From: an uncultured Eubacteriales bacterium
Lineage (GTDB): Bacteria > Bacillota > Clostridia > Christensenellales > Aristaeellaceae
Assembly: GCA_902765395.1 (NCBI GenBank)
Contig: CACWZP010000031.1
Coordinates: 1-57,384, forward strand
Length of the DNA stretch: 57,384 nt
Reading direction: 5' to 3'
Position numbers and translations under genes: made by a program. Positions within the stretch are counted from its first letter, which is position 1. Every line of letters starts with the position of its first letter. Of this stretch, positions 51,483 to 57,384 are shown one piece after another. The notes under the pieces are model-generated. The model searched no databases. It had not been told where the DNA came from and saw only the letters and a program-made list of their open reading frames with translations.

Positions 51483-53041
51483 CTCCTTGCGTATATGAGG
51501 ACAGCTTCCTTGACGTAGGCAAAATCCGCGGTCCTTTTGAAACAGATATAAAACAATACGTTAGGTACAAGAAGGCAAATCGCCATCCGGGCAAGGAAAG
51601 CCCCTGGGGTGTCCGATGGGACGACGGTGCACAGAGCGCGGCACAACAACACGGCAAGGAAGGTGATGGCAAGGTATTCAACCTGACAAAACAAGTATCT
51701 GCCAAGCCCCTTTCCATAGCGCACTCTGAAAAATACGTAGGCCTCATACCAGAAGGCAACCGTGAGGGTGCTGATGACCGTTCCCAGCAGTACGCCCATG
51801 ACGCCATAGCGAATAGCAAGGGGGATGGATATGAGGATGTTTACCGCAGCTTCAACCAGCGGCTTGTAGCGATCCTGTGTAAAGATGCCGGAGGCATCCT
51901 TGAAGATGAGCAGCGTCAGGCGAATGCCGTTGATGTAAAAGCTGGCCACAATCATCGCGATCGTCATATCTGTGAGCAGATAATCCTCCCCGAGCCAGAG
52001 GCGGATGAAGGGCTGGTACAGGCAAAGCAGGCATACCGACGCAAATCCATAAAGCCACGCATTCAGGAAGTGGACGTGGAAAAAGACTGATTCCGAATGG
52101 CTGTTGTCAGAGCAAGCCATGAGGTTTCCAACGCTGGCTGTGACAGCTGAGATCATTCGATTGAGAATGCCGTTGACCGAAGTCAGGATCAGCGTGTAGT
52201 TTGAATACAAGCCCGCTTCCATCAGGCCAACGAATTTTGAAATAATAATGTTGTCCGAGCTGAATACGACGATCCCACCGACGCGATGCAGAAACTGTGC
52301 TGAAATGTTTTTCCTGAGCGTCTGCAATTCCTGCGTTGAAAGATCCGCGACTGTTTTTTCACGGAGAAACGGATACAACCTGTCGGCGATGGCAGAAATC
52401 GTCAGGTTTTCCGCGAGGGTGAGAAGAAGGCTTATGGCGAGGTATGAAACGTAGGAGTGGGTGAGCAGCAGTACGGAAGCCTGCAGGGCGACAGCCATGA
52501 CGTGAAATAAACCGCCTGTTAATGTGGAGATGTACTCTCGCTGGTCGCAGATGATCAGAGCGCGCTTGTAGGAGAAAAAGTAAGACAGAGCGGCGTTTGC
52601 AAGGTACATCCAATAATACAGGTTAATCTGGGAAATGGAGATGGATTCCGGCAGTTCCTTGATCAACCGGGGCAGAATGGGCGTGAGAAACGCGCCGATA
52701 GCGAGAATGGCAAGACCGACCCTCCCATAAAGCCGCCGGCATACAGCCATGAGGGATTTGGTCTTTTCAATGCTGCACTGCTCCAGTGAGCGGTAAAGCG
52801 AGAAGTGGATCGCGCTGCCGATGCCAAGCTCCGCCAGCGAAAGCAAGCCCAGCAGGTTCCCCAGCAGTCCCCCGAGACCGATATACTCGGCAGACAGACA
52901 TCGCACGAAGACAGTGCGATTCACAAAAGAGGTGACAAGCGTGACAAGAGAAATCAGCAGGACAGTCGATGCGTTTCGGGCGCTGCTGACACGCCTGTCA
53001 GGACGATGATCCGTACCATGGTCAGGATTCACTGAATGCAT
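51470..53041 (-). CDS. Polysaccharide flippase (Wzx/MATE-like)
   Basis: This 523-residue protein has about 12-14 membrane helices in the MOP superfamily pattern. The N-terminus has SARNASTVLLISLVTLVTSF (seen as STVLLISLVTL), then FVRCLSAEYIGLGGLLGN, and it has long hydrophobic segments throughout. It should flip lipid-linked oligosaccharide to the outer face. It is flanked by GT2 and GT4 genes in one minus-strand operon. Base composition and codon use are visibly less GC-rich than in the surrounding housekeeping genes, which suggests acquisition. No polymerase gene is present, so the cluster is incomplete or the product is a single repeat unit. Confidence 0.88.
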   Translation of the reverse strand: MHSVNPDHGTDHRPDRRVSSARNASTVLLISLVTLVTSFVNRTVFVRCLSAEYIGLGGLLGNLLGLLSLAELGIGSAIHFSLYRSLEQCSIEKTKSLMAVCRRLYGRVGLAILAIGAFLTPILPRLIKELPESISISQINLYYWMYLANAALSYFFSYKRALIICDQREYISTLTGGLFHVMAVALQASVLLLTHSYVSYLAISLLLTLAENLTISAIADRLYPFLREKTVADLSTQELQTLRKNISAQFLHRVGGIVVFSSDNIIISKFVGLMEAGLYSNYTLILTSVNGILNRMISAVTASVGNLMACSDNSHSESVFFHVHFLNAWLYGFASVCLLCLYQPFIRLWLGEDYLLTDMTIAMIVASFYINGIRLTLLIFKDASGIFTQDRYKPLVEAAVNILISIPLAIRYGVMGVLLGTVISTLTVAFWYEAYVFFRVRYGKGLGRYLFCQVEYLAITFLAVLLCRALCTVVPSDTPGAFLARMAICLLVPNVLFYICFKRTADFAYVKEAVLIYARRWFR

Positions 53042-53082
53042 AGCTCAAGCCCGCCTTTCTTCACATTCTGAAATCGTTGCGC

Positions 53083-53946
53083 TCAGAGGCGATGGCCATC
53101 CCGCAGTCCGCGAAATGTCATCCGAATCTTCTGCAGCGCCTCGGGATCATACGGAAGAAACAGCAGCGTTTTGATCATCCATTTGCCAGTGCGCCAGTAT
53201 AAAACCAGCCGTGCGGAAAAAGGCAGGTCGTATTTGCGTATGTAATATATTTGATTCCTATTGGAATAATAATATCTTGGGGGGAGGTATTTGGACAGGG
53301 TAACTGTACGCCAAAGGAACCGGCGGTGCCACTCGGGTCGATCACCGATCTGGTGTCGCGCGATACAGGAGTTGACCCTGAGAATAGAATAGCCATGTAC
53401 TTTAGCATTCTTGCAGTAATCAATGTCCACCCAGTCGATAAACAGCTTTTCGTCAAAGCCACCGAGCTTAAGGAGGGTATCGACGCGATTCATGGACGCG
53501 GAAGAGATACAGCTGAATTCATCCACATAGGAATAGGGTTCATTCTGCAGCGCGGCACGCACCTCTTCTATGGACGCACGGTTGACCTCCCAGATGGCAG
53601 GTCCAATGACAGCGATGTTTTCCAATGATTCGTATTGCAAAAAGGCATCGATCATGCCATCAGGGATGATTGTGTCCTGATCCATGGTCAACAGCCACGC
53701 GAAGCCTTCGTCATGGGCAATGCGCGCCGCACGATTGTAGTTGACGGGCAATCCCAGGTTCTCTCCATTCTCCACCAGTTGTAGACGTTCAAACTGCTGG
53801 AGCAGCGTTCGCACCTCGTCGATGTTTTGCGAACCGTTGTCCATCAGGACGACCCTGTCAAGCTGGGAGAAGAGGGCTTGAAGATTCTCTCGCAGCAGGG
53901 GGAGGATTGGGTTGTAAGAAACGACCACGGCCATGACGCTACACAA
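53083..53946 (-). CDS. Glycosyltransferase family 2 (rhamnosyltransferase-like)
   Basis: This 287-residue GT-A enzyme opens VMAVVVSYNPILPLLRENL, has NGENLGLPVNYNRA and the nucleotide-sugar/metal site LLTMDQDTIIPDG (D-x-D near residue 85), then GGFDEKLFIDWVDIDYCKNA, typical of dTDP-rhamnosyltransferase-like GT2 proteins. The sugar specificity is inferred weakly. The frame is open to an ATG at 53967, but a strong GGGAGGTGG is correctly spaced for TTG 53946. It is the first gene of the GT2-flippase-GT4 cluster and shares its lower GC content. Confidence 0.9.
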   Translation of the reverse strand: MCSVMAVVVSYNPILPLLRENLQALFSQLDRVVLMDNGSQNIDEVRTLLQQFERLQLVENGENLGLPVNYNRAARIAHDEGFAWLLTMDQDTIIPDGMIDAFLQYESLENIAVIGPAIWEVNRASIEEVRAALQNEPYSYVDEFSCISSASMNRVDTLLKLGGFDEKLFIDWVDIDYCKNAKVHGYSILRVNSCIARHQIGDRPEWHRRFLWRTVTLSKYLPPRYYYSNRNQIYYIRKYDLPFSARLVLYWRTGKWMIKTLLFLPYDPEALQKIRMTFRGLRDGHRL

Positions 53947-54003
53947 TGAACCCACCTCCCTCTTCAATCATTAAAAAGCTGACAATTATGCCTTTATGTC
54001 CTT

Positions 54004-54303
54004 TTACTCCTCGTCCGCCTCCGCGATCTCCAGATACTTCTCGAACACCGCGTCCAGCTCCGCCTCGTCCTCCACGGTGGCATACACGTCGTTGCCCTCC
54101 TGGTCGGTCTCGATGCGCAGGATCACCAGCTCGTCCTCGCCGACGTCCTCCATCTCGTCCACCGGCACCAGGCAGATGTAGGGCTTGCCCTCGTGCTCCA
54201 GCGTCATCAGGTGCTCAAAGCGCACGGTCTGGCCGTCCTCGTCCACCAACTCCACGATGTCCTCGCGCTCCATGTCCAGATCGTGATTCATGTTCTCGCT
54301 CAT
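54004..54303 (-). CDS. DUF1292 protein, probable internal translation start
   Basis: The ATG at 54303 (MSENMNHDLDM) has AAAGGAG eight bases upstream, so a 99-residue DUF1292 protein can be made independently of RuvX. The protein is very acidic and beta-rich (EDIVELVDEDGQTVRFEHLM, GKPYICLVPVDEME), as in the family, whose function is unknown. In Firmicutes it normally is a separate gene right after ruvX. Confidence 0.6.
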   Translation of the reverse strand: MSENMNHDLDMEREDIVELVDEDGQTVRFEHLMTLEHEGKPYICLVPVDEMEDVGEDELVILRIETDQEGNDVYATVEDEAELDAVFEKYLEIAEADEE

Positions 54304-54756
54304 ATGCCATACTCCTTTTAATTCTGGTTTTCTTGCAATATCGTCCTTCCAGCCGCCGGCGTCCATGAAGCCCTGCAGGATGTAGGTCGCCGCCAGCTGG
54401 TCGATGTAGTCCTTGCGCCGTCGACGTCCCATGTCCGCCTCCAGCAGCACGCCCCGGGCCTGCTTCGTGGAAAGCCGCTCGTCCTGGAACCGCACGTTCA
54501 GGCCGCTGTCCGCCAGCACCTGCGCAAACGCCCGGGATCGCTCGGCCTGGAAGCCCTCGCTGCCGTCCATGTTCAGCGGCAGCCCGCAGAGCACCCGGTC
54601 GGTCCCGTACTGCCTGCACAGCTCCATGACCCGCTCGGCGTCCTTCGTGAAGCCCTTCGTCCAGATGGTCTCCACCGCCTGGGCGGTGATGTCCAGCGGG
54701 TCGGTGACGGCCACGCCGATGCGCTTTTCGCCGATGTCCAGGCAAATCACCCGCAT
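54004..54756 (-). CDS. ruvX: RuvX (YqgF) fused in frame to a DUF1292 protein
   Basis: RuvX is an RNase H-fold nuclease implicated in Holliday-junction or rRNA processing. Residues 1-140 match it: MRVICLDIGEKRIGVAVTDP, CGLPLNMDGSEG, FQDERLSTKQA and DYIDQLAATYILQGF. A separate ruvX gene would end near residue 145. Here the frame continues through ARKPELKGVWH into MSENMNHDLDMERE, the start of a DUF1292 (YrzB-like) protein, giving 250 residues. In the neighbouring frame a TAA lies just before this junction. AAAGGTGG precedes the ATG at 54756. A lost stop, a real fusion or a sequencing error are all possible. Confidence 0.85.
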   Translation of the reverse strand: MRVICLDIGEKRIGVAVTDPLDITAQAVETIWTKGFTKDAERVMELCRQYGTDRVLCGLPLNMDGSEGFQAERSRAFAQVLADSGLNVRFQDERLSTKQARGVLLEADMGRRRRKDYIDQLAATYILQGFMDAGGWKDDIARKPELKGVWHMSENMNHDLDMEREDIVELVDEDGQTVRFEHLMTLEHEGKPYICLVPVDEMEDVGEDELVILRIETDQEGNDVYATVEDEAELDAVFEKYLEIAEADEE

Positions 54757-54758
54757 AC

Positions 54759-55703
54759 TCACACCACCTTTATGCAGAACTGGGGGCAGGCCCGCGCGCA
54801 GTAGCCGCAGAACACGCACTTCTCTGAATCCACCCTCGCGCGGCCGTTCACGATCTGGATGGCGTTCTGTCGGCAGCGCTCGGCGCACTTGCCGCAGCCC
54901 TCGCACCAGTCGTGCACCATCACGTGGCGCTGGCGGTGGCGAAGGGTCTCCAGCCGCTCGAAGGCCGTGGGATCGCCCTCGAACATGGCCACGTCCGCGT
55001 CGATCTCCTCGACGCTCTGCATGCCGATGGCGATGGCGTCCAGCAGCGGGCTGTTCAACGCATATTCCAGCGCCTCACGACTGGAGCCGATCAGATGCCC
55101 GCCGCCCAGGGGCTTCATGGCGAATATGCCGATGCCCCGCGCGCGGGCGGCCTCGATGGCGGCTTCCATGTCCTCTCTGCTGCCGTCCTGGATGCCGATG
55201 CCCCCGGCGTTGATCAGCGGGTGGATCACGTCGATCATGGGGAACCTGGGCGCGGCCTTTACGCAGGCGACGAAGTGGGTGCTGACGCCCACGGCGCCGA
55301 TGTGCCCCTTCTCCTTCTGCTCCGCGAGATAGACAAGCGCCTCCTCGTGGCCCCGCAGGGTGTAGAGGCTCTCCTGCTCGTGGAGCATGAACAGGTCGAT
55401 GTAGTCCCGTCCAATGCCCGTGTACGCCCGCTCCAGCGCCGCCTGGGCGGTTGGGCGGTCCCAGACGTAGGCCTTGGAGCTGATCACGTAGTCCGGCGCG
55501 TCCTTCAGCGCCAGCTTGATGTGGGGATAGGTGCCGTACAGGTCGGCGGTATCCAGGAAGCGCACGCCCTTATCATAGGCGTGCACCAGCAGGCGCGCGC
55601 CCTCCTCGGGCGTCATGCCCCGCTGCAGGGGCGACATGGTCAGCGTGCCGAAGCACATCCTCGATACCGTCAGGCCGGAGCGGCCCAGCTGTCTCATCTG
55701 CAT
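54759..55703 (-). CDS. Aldo/keto reductase with C-terminal ferredoxin-like domain
   Basis: This 314-residue protein has an N-terminal TIM-barrel aldo/keto reductase (about residues 1-250) with RQLGRSGLTVSRMCFGT, the active-site D and Y in FLDTADLYGTYP, K in ISSKAYV and H in LFMLHEQE. A C-terminal domain has two 4Fe-4S motifs, CEGCGKCAERC and CVFCGYCARAC. The combination suggests a reductase that exchanges electrons through iron-sulfur clusters, but its substrate is unknown. It lies between ireB and ruvX, which are normally adjacent, and starts 98 bases after ireB, past an inverted repeat. It ends two bases before ruvX. Confidence 0.92.
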   Translation of the reverse strand: MQMRQLGRSGLTVSRMCFGTLTMSPLQRGMTPEEGARLLVHAYDKGVRFLDTADLYGTYPHIKLALKDAPDYVISSKAYVWDRPTAQAALERAYTGIGRDYIDLFMLHEQESLYTLRGHEEALVYLAEQKEKGHIGAVGVSTHFVACVKAAPRFPMIDVIHPLINAGGIGIQDGSREDMEAAIEAARARGIGIFAMKPLGGGHLIGSSREALEYALNSPLLDAIAIGMQSVEEIDADVAMFEGDPTAFERLETLRHRQRHVMVHDWCEGCGKCAERCRQNAIQIVNGRARVDSEKCVFCGYCARACPQFCIKVV

Positions 55704-55735
55704 AGTCTTGTAAATCGTAGGGTCGATGATACGTC

Positions 55736-55769
55736 ACAGGGCTGGAAATAACCGTATTTCCAGCCCTGT
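55736..55769. repeat. Perfect 15-base inverted repeat between ireB and the reductase
   Basis: Arms ACAGGGCTGGAAATA and TATTTCCAGCCCTGT are perfect with a four-base ACCG loop. No T run follows on the minus strand. It could be an attenuator, an mRNA-stabilising hairpin or an operator. Confidence 0.75.
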
Positions 55770-55800
55770 CAATGCGTGGCGATGCTGCAAATGCCGTGGG

Positions 55801-56076
55801 TCAGTCCTGCAAATCCTTGTCGTGGTTCACCACATAATAGCGCACGAACTCCTCCAGCAACTCGTCGCGCTCCAGCCGCCGGATCAGCGAGCGGGCGTTG
55901 TTGTAGCTGGTTATGTAGGTGGGATCGCCGGAGATGATGTAGCCCACCATCTGCATGATGGGATCGTGCCCCTTGGCTTTCAGCGCCTGATAGACCACCT
56001 CGATGATCTCAGCAGCCGATTCCGGGACATCCACAAGGCTCTTGAAGTGCCTGGTTTCATCCAATTTGCTGTTCAT
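55801..56076 (-). CDS. ireB: IreB-family regulatory phosphoprotein
   Basis: This 91-residue cytoplasmic protein of the IreB/UPF0297 (YrzL) family has [16 protein letters not shown] and [20 protein letters not shown], with [20 protein letters not shown] at the end. In Enterococcus IreB is a substrate of the kinase IreK and affects cell-wall stress tolerance. I start it at ATG 56076 (MNSKLDETR), which fits the family and has GGCGGTG upstream; the longer frame reads a non-conserved leader. alaS, its usual upstream neighbour, is absent; an AI-2E-family gene precedes it. Confidence 0.93.
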   Translation of the reverse strand: MNSKLDETRHFKSLVDVPESAAEIIEVVYQALKAKGHDPIMQMVGYIISGDPTYITSYNNARSLIRRLERDELLEEFVRYYVVNHDKDLQD

Positions 56077-56141
56077 AGCGCACCGCCTTTCCAGCACTGC
56101 AATTACATTCAAAGTCATTATAACACATAAACACCAAAAGA

Positions 56142-57179
56142 TCAAATGTTTTCATATTTTTGAACAAAAACTCTAAACAGCGTTCGACCGGTCATCATCG
56201 CCGGCAGGGCCAGCAGCATACCGGTCACCCCGCCCAGCCGCGCTCCGGCGAAGATGCCCACCAGCACCGCTGCCGGGGAAAACCCTGTGAGGCTGCCCAT
56301 GACCCGCGGAGAGATCCAGCTGCCGTCCAGCTGCTGCACCACAGTGAGCGCCGCCACAGTAAGCGCCGCCTTCTGCCAGCTCTGCGTCAATGCGATCAGC
56401 ACCGCAGGCACGCCGCCGATGAACGGGCCAAAATAGGGGATCATGTTGAGAAGACCCACCACCAGCCCCAGCAGAAGCGCGCTGCGCACGCCCACGATCG
56501 CAAGCGCCACGGCGGCCAGCACTGCCACCGCCCCGGCGATCATCAGCTGGCCCTGCAGATACAGCCGAAGCTCCCGCCCGGCCGCCGTCGCCATGCGCAC
56601 CACCGTGGCCCGCCAAGCGCAGGGAAGGAGAAGCTCCAATCGCAGCAGCAGTCCGTCCCGGTCCCGCAGGAAGAAGTAGGCCAGCACCACCAGCATGGAG
56701 AGCCGCCCACTCATGTCCGCAAGGTTTGACATAAAGGAGATAGCGCCGCCGGCCAATGCGGCAAAGTATCCCTGCAGCGCGCTCAGATCCAGTTCCGGCA
56801 AGGTCACGCCCGGCAGGCGCGCCTGAAGCCATAGCCGCGCGCCGTCCAGCCAGCCGGAAACGGACGAAACAAAGACGGGCAGCGTTCGCGAAAGCTCGGT
56901 CAATTCCCGTATGAGCGACGGCAGCAGCAGCCAGATCCCGCCGATCAGCGTGGCGATCACGGCAAGCAGCGCCGCCAGCGCCGCAGCGGGGCGGGGGAGC
57001 CGCCGCTCCAAGCGGTTCGCCAGCGGCGACACCAGGAAGCACAGCGCGCCCGCGCCCAGGATCAGCCCCGCCACCTGCACTACCGGCCGCCACAGCAGCG
57101 CCAGACCCGCGAGCGATGCGAGGATGCCGCCCGCGACGAGCCATCGCCGCCGCGCGCGGCCCTCGATGCGCAGCTGCAT
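56142..57179 (-). CDS. AI-2E/PerM-family membrane transporter
   Basis: This 345-residue protein has seven to eight membrane helices with a long extracytoplasmic segment (about residues 105-165). It shows the family's conserved late region [20 protein letters not shown] and [14 protein letters not shown]. Members have been assigned to autoinducer-2 export, sodium/proton exchange or other roles, so the substrate is open. It begins three bases after a small-protein gene and in Firmicutes such genes often lie upstream of alaS-ireB, as partly seen here. The start codon ATG 57179 follows a weak ribosome-binding site, suggesting coupling to the gene before it. Confidence 0.9.
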   Translation of the reverse strand: MQLRIEGRARRRWLVAGGILASLAGLALLWRPVVQVAGLILGAGALCFLVSPLANRLERRLPRPAAALAALLAVIATLIGGIWLLLPSLIRELTELSRTLPVFVSSVSGWLDGARLWLQARLPGVTLPELDLSALQGYFAALAGGAISFMSNLADMSGRLSMLVVLAYFFLRDRDGLLLRLELLLPCAWRATVVRMATAAGRELRLYLQGQLMIAGAVAVLAAVALAIVGVRSALLLGLVVGLLNMIPYFGPFIGGVPAVLIALTQSWQKAALTVAALTVVQQLDGSWISPRVMGSLTGFSPAAVLVGIFAGARLGGVTGMLLALPAMMTGRTLFRVFVQKYENI

Positions 57180-57181
57180 GC

Positions 57182-57352
57182 CTACATCCTCTTGGCGAGC
57201 TCATCCGCCTTGTCGCTGATCCAGCTGCCGGTCTGCCGGGCCTTCTGGTTCCACTTCTTCTCCGTCTGCCAGTTCATCACCCCGAAGATCGTCGCCGCCG
57301 AGCCGCCGATCAGCATACCCGTGATAAGCCCCTTCATCAAGCCACTCTTCAT
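57182..57352 (-). CDS. Small YtxH-like membrane-associated protein
   Basis: This 56-residue protein starts MKSGLMKGLITGMLIGGSAA, a glycine-rich hydrophobic helix (about residues 6-25), followed by a charged amphipathic helix ending SDKADELAKRM. The pattern resembles the very small YtxH/general-stress-type proteins, but the similarity is loose. GGAGG sits nine bases before the ATG at 57352. The stop is three bases before the AI-2E-family start, indicating a two-gene unit. It is too short for most gene callers. Confidence 0.65.
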   Translation of the reverse strand: MKSGLMKGLITGMLIGGSAATIFGVMNWQTEKKWNQKARQTGSWISDKADELAKRM

Positions 57353-57384
57353 ATTCCATGCCCTCCGTTTCCAATTCTGTCAGG

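Overview
The window reads as chromosomal DNA of a GC-rich (estimated by eye at a little over 60% G+C), endospore-forming member of the Clostridia. The support is an adjacent spoIIGA-sigE pair, a SpoIIQ-like M23 protein, a YlmC/YmxH sporulation protein, a GerMN lipoprotein, two T-box leaders, an A-type-looking RNase P RNA and the Firmicutes-style clusters dnaG-rpoD-trmK-nif3 and ireB/ruvX/DUF1292. I cannot name the genus. I saw no rRNA, tRNA, CRISPR array, insertion sequence or phage gene.

Layout. 1-1.2 kb: the 5' part of a Spo0B-type histidine kinase, then mscL with a zinc-ribbon tail. 1.3-6.3 kb (minus): a BMP-family nucleoside-type ABC importer, bmpA-nupO-nupP-nupQ, with a repeat-rich gap and a hairpin after bmpA. 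6.6-11.4 kb (plus): a divergent ribose-type ABC importer of unknown substrate. 11.4-12.9 kb (minus): spoIIGA-sigE. 13.3-17.5 kb (plus): ymxH, nrdR, a PhoP/PhoR-like two-component system and a TraX-family membrane protein. 17.6-19.5 kb: a T-box with a tyrosine specifier (UAC) ahead of an SSS-family sodium symporter. 19.6-22.5 kb: a tandem-domain ThyX, recX and yebC. 22.5-27.2 kb (minus): a small secreted protein, holA, comEC and an MBL hydrolase. 27.4-29.1 kb: an asparagine-synthase-like protein without the N-terminal glutaminase cysteine. 29.1-32.7 kb (minus): a WalRK-like response regulator and kinase followed by a triple-GerMN lipoprotein gene carrying an apparent frameshift. 33-36.7 kb: two D,D-carboxypeptidases and a SpoIIQ-like protein. 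36.8-42.9 kb: a small unknown, a GNAT, a valine T-box with a small membrane protein and valS, a phosphodiester glycosidase-family protein and two small membrane proteins. 43.2-50.1 kb: aspartate kinase (minus), then dnaG-rpoD-trmK-nif3-zinc-ribbon protein and rnpB. 50.2-53.9 kb (minus): a lower-GC three-gene polysaccharide cluster (GT2, flippase, GT4). 54-57.4 kb (minus): a small anchored protein, an AI-2E-family transporter, ireB, an aldo/keto reductase and a ruvX-DUF1292 fused reading frame.

How it fits together. Several blocks concern the cell envelope and sporulation: the WalRK-like system with its GerMN lipoprotein and the divergent carboxypeptidases, SpoIIQ, and SpoIIGA/SigE under a probable Spo0A-controlled promoter. 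Others are housekeeping: replication and transcription (dnaG, rpoD, holA), tRNA charging and processing (valS, rnpB, trmK) and nucleotide metabolism (nrdR, thyX, nucleoside uptake). The observations most worth checking are the complementary loss of ThyX motifs between two fused domains, the regulator-kinase-GerMN module that resembles MtrAB-LpqB, the tyrosine T-box that assigns a substrate to an SSS symporter, the Cys-less asparagine synthase and the ruvX-DUF1292 read-through.
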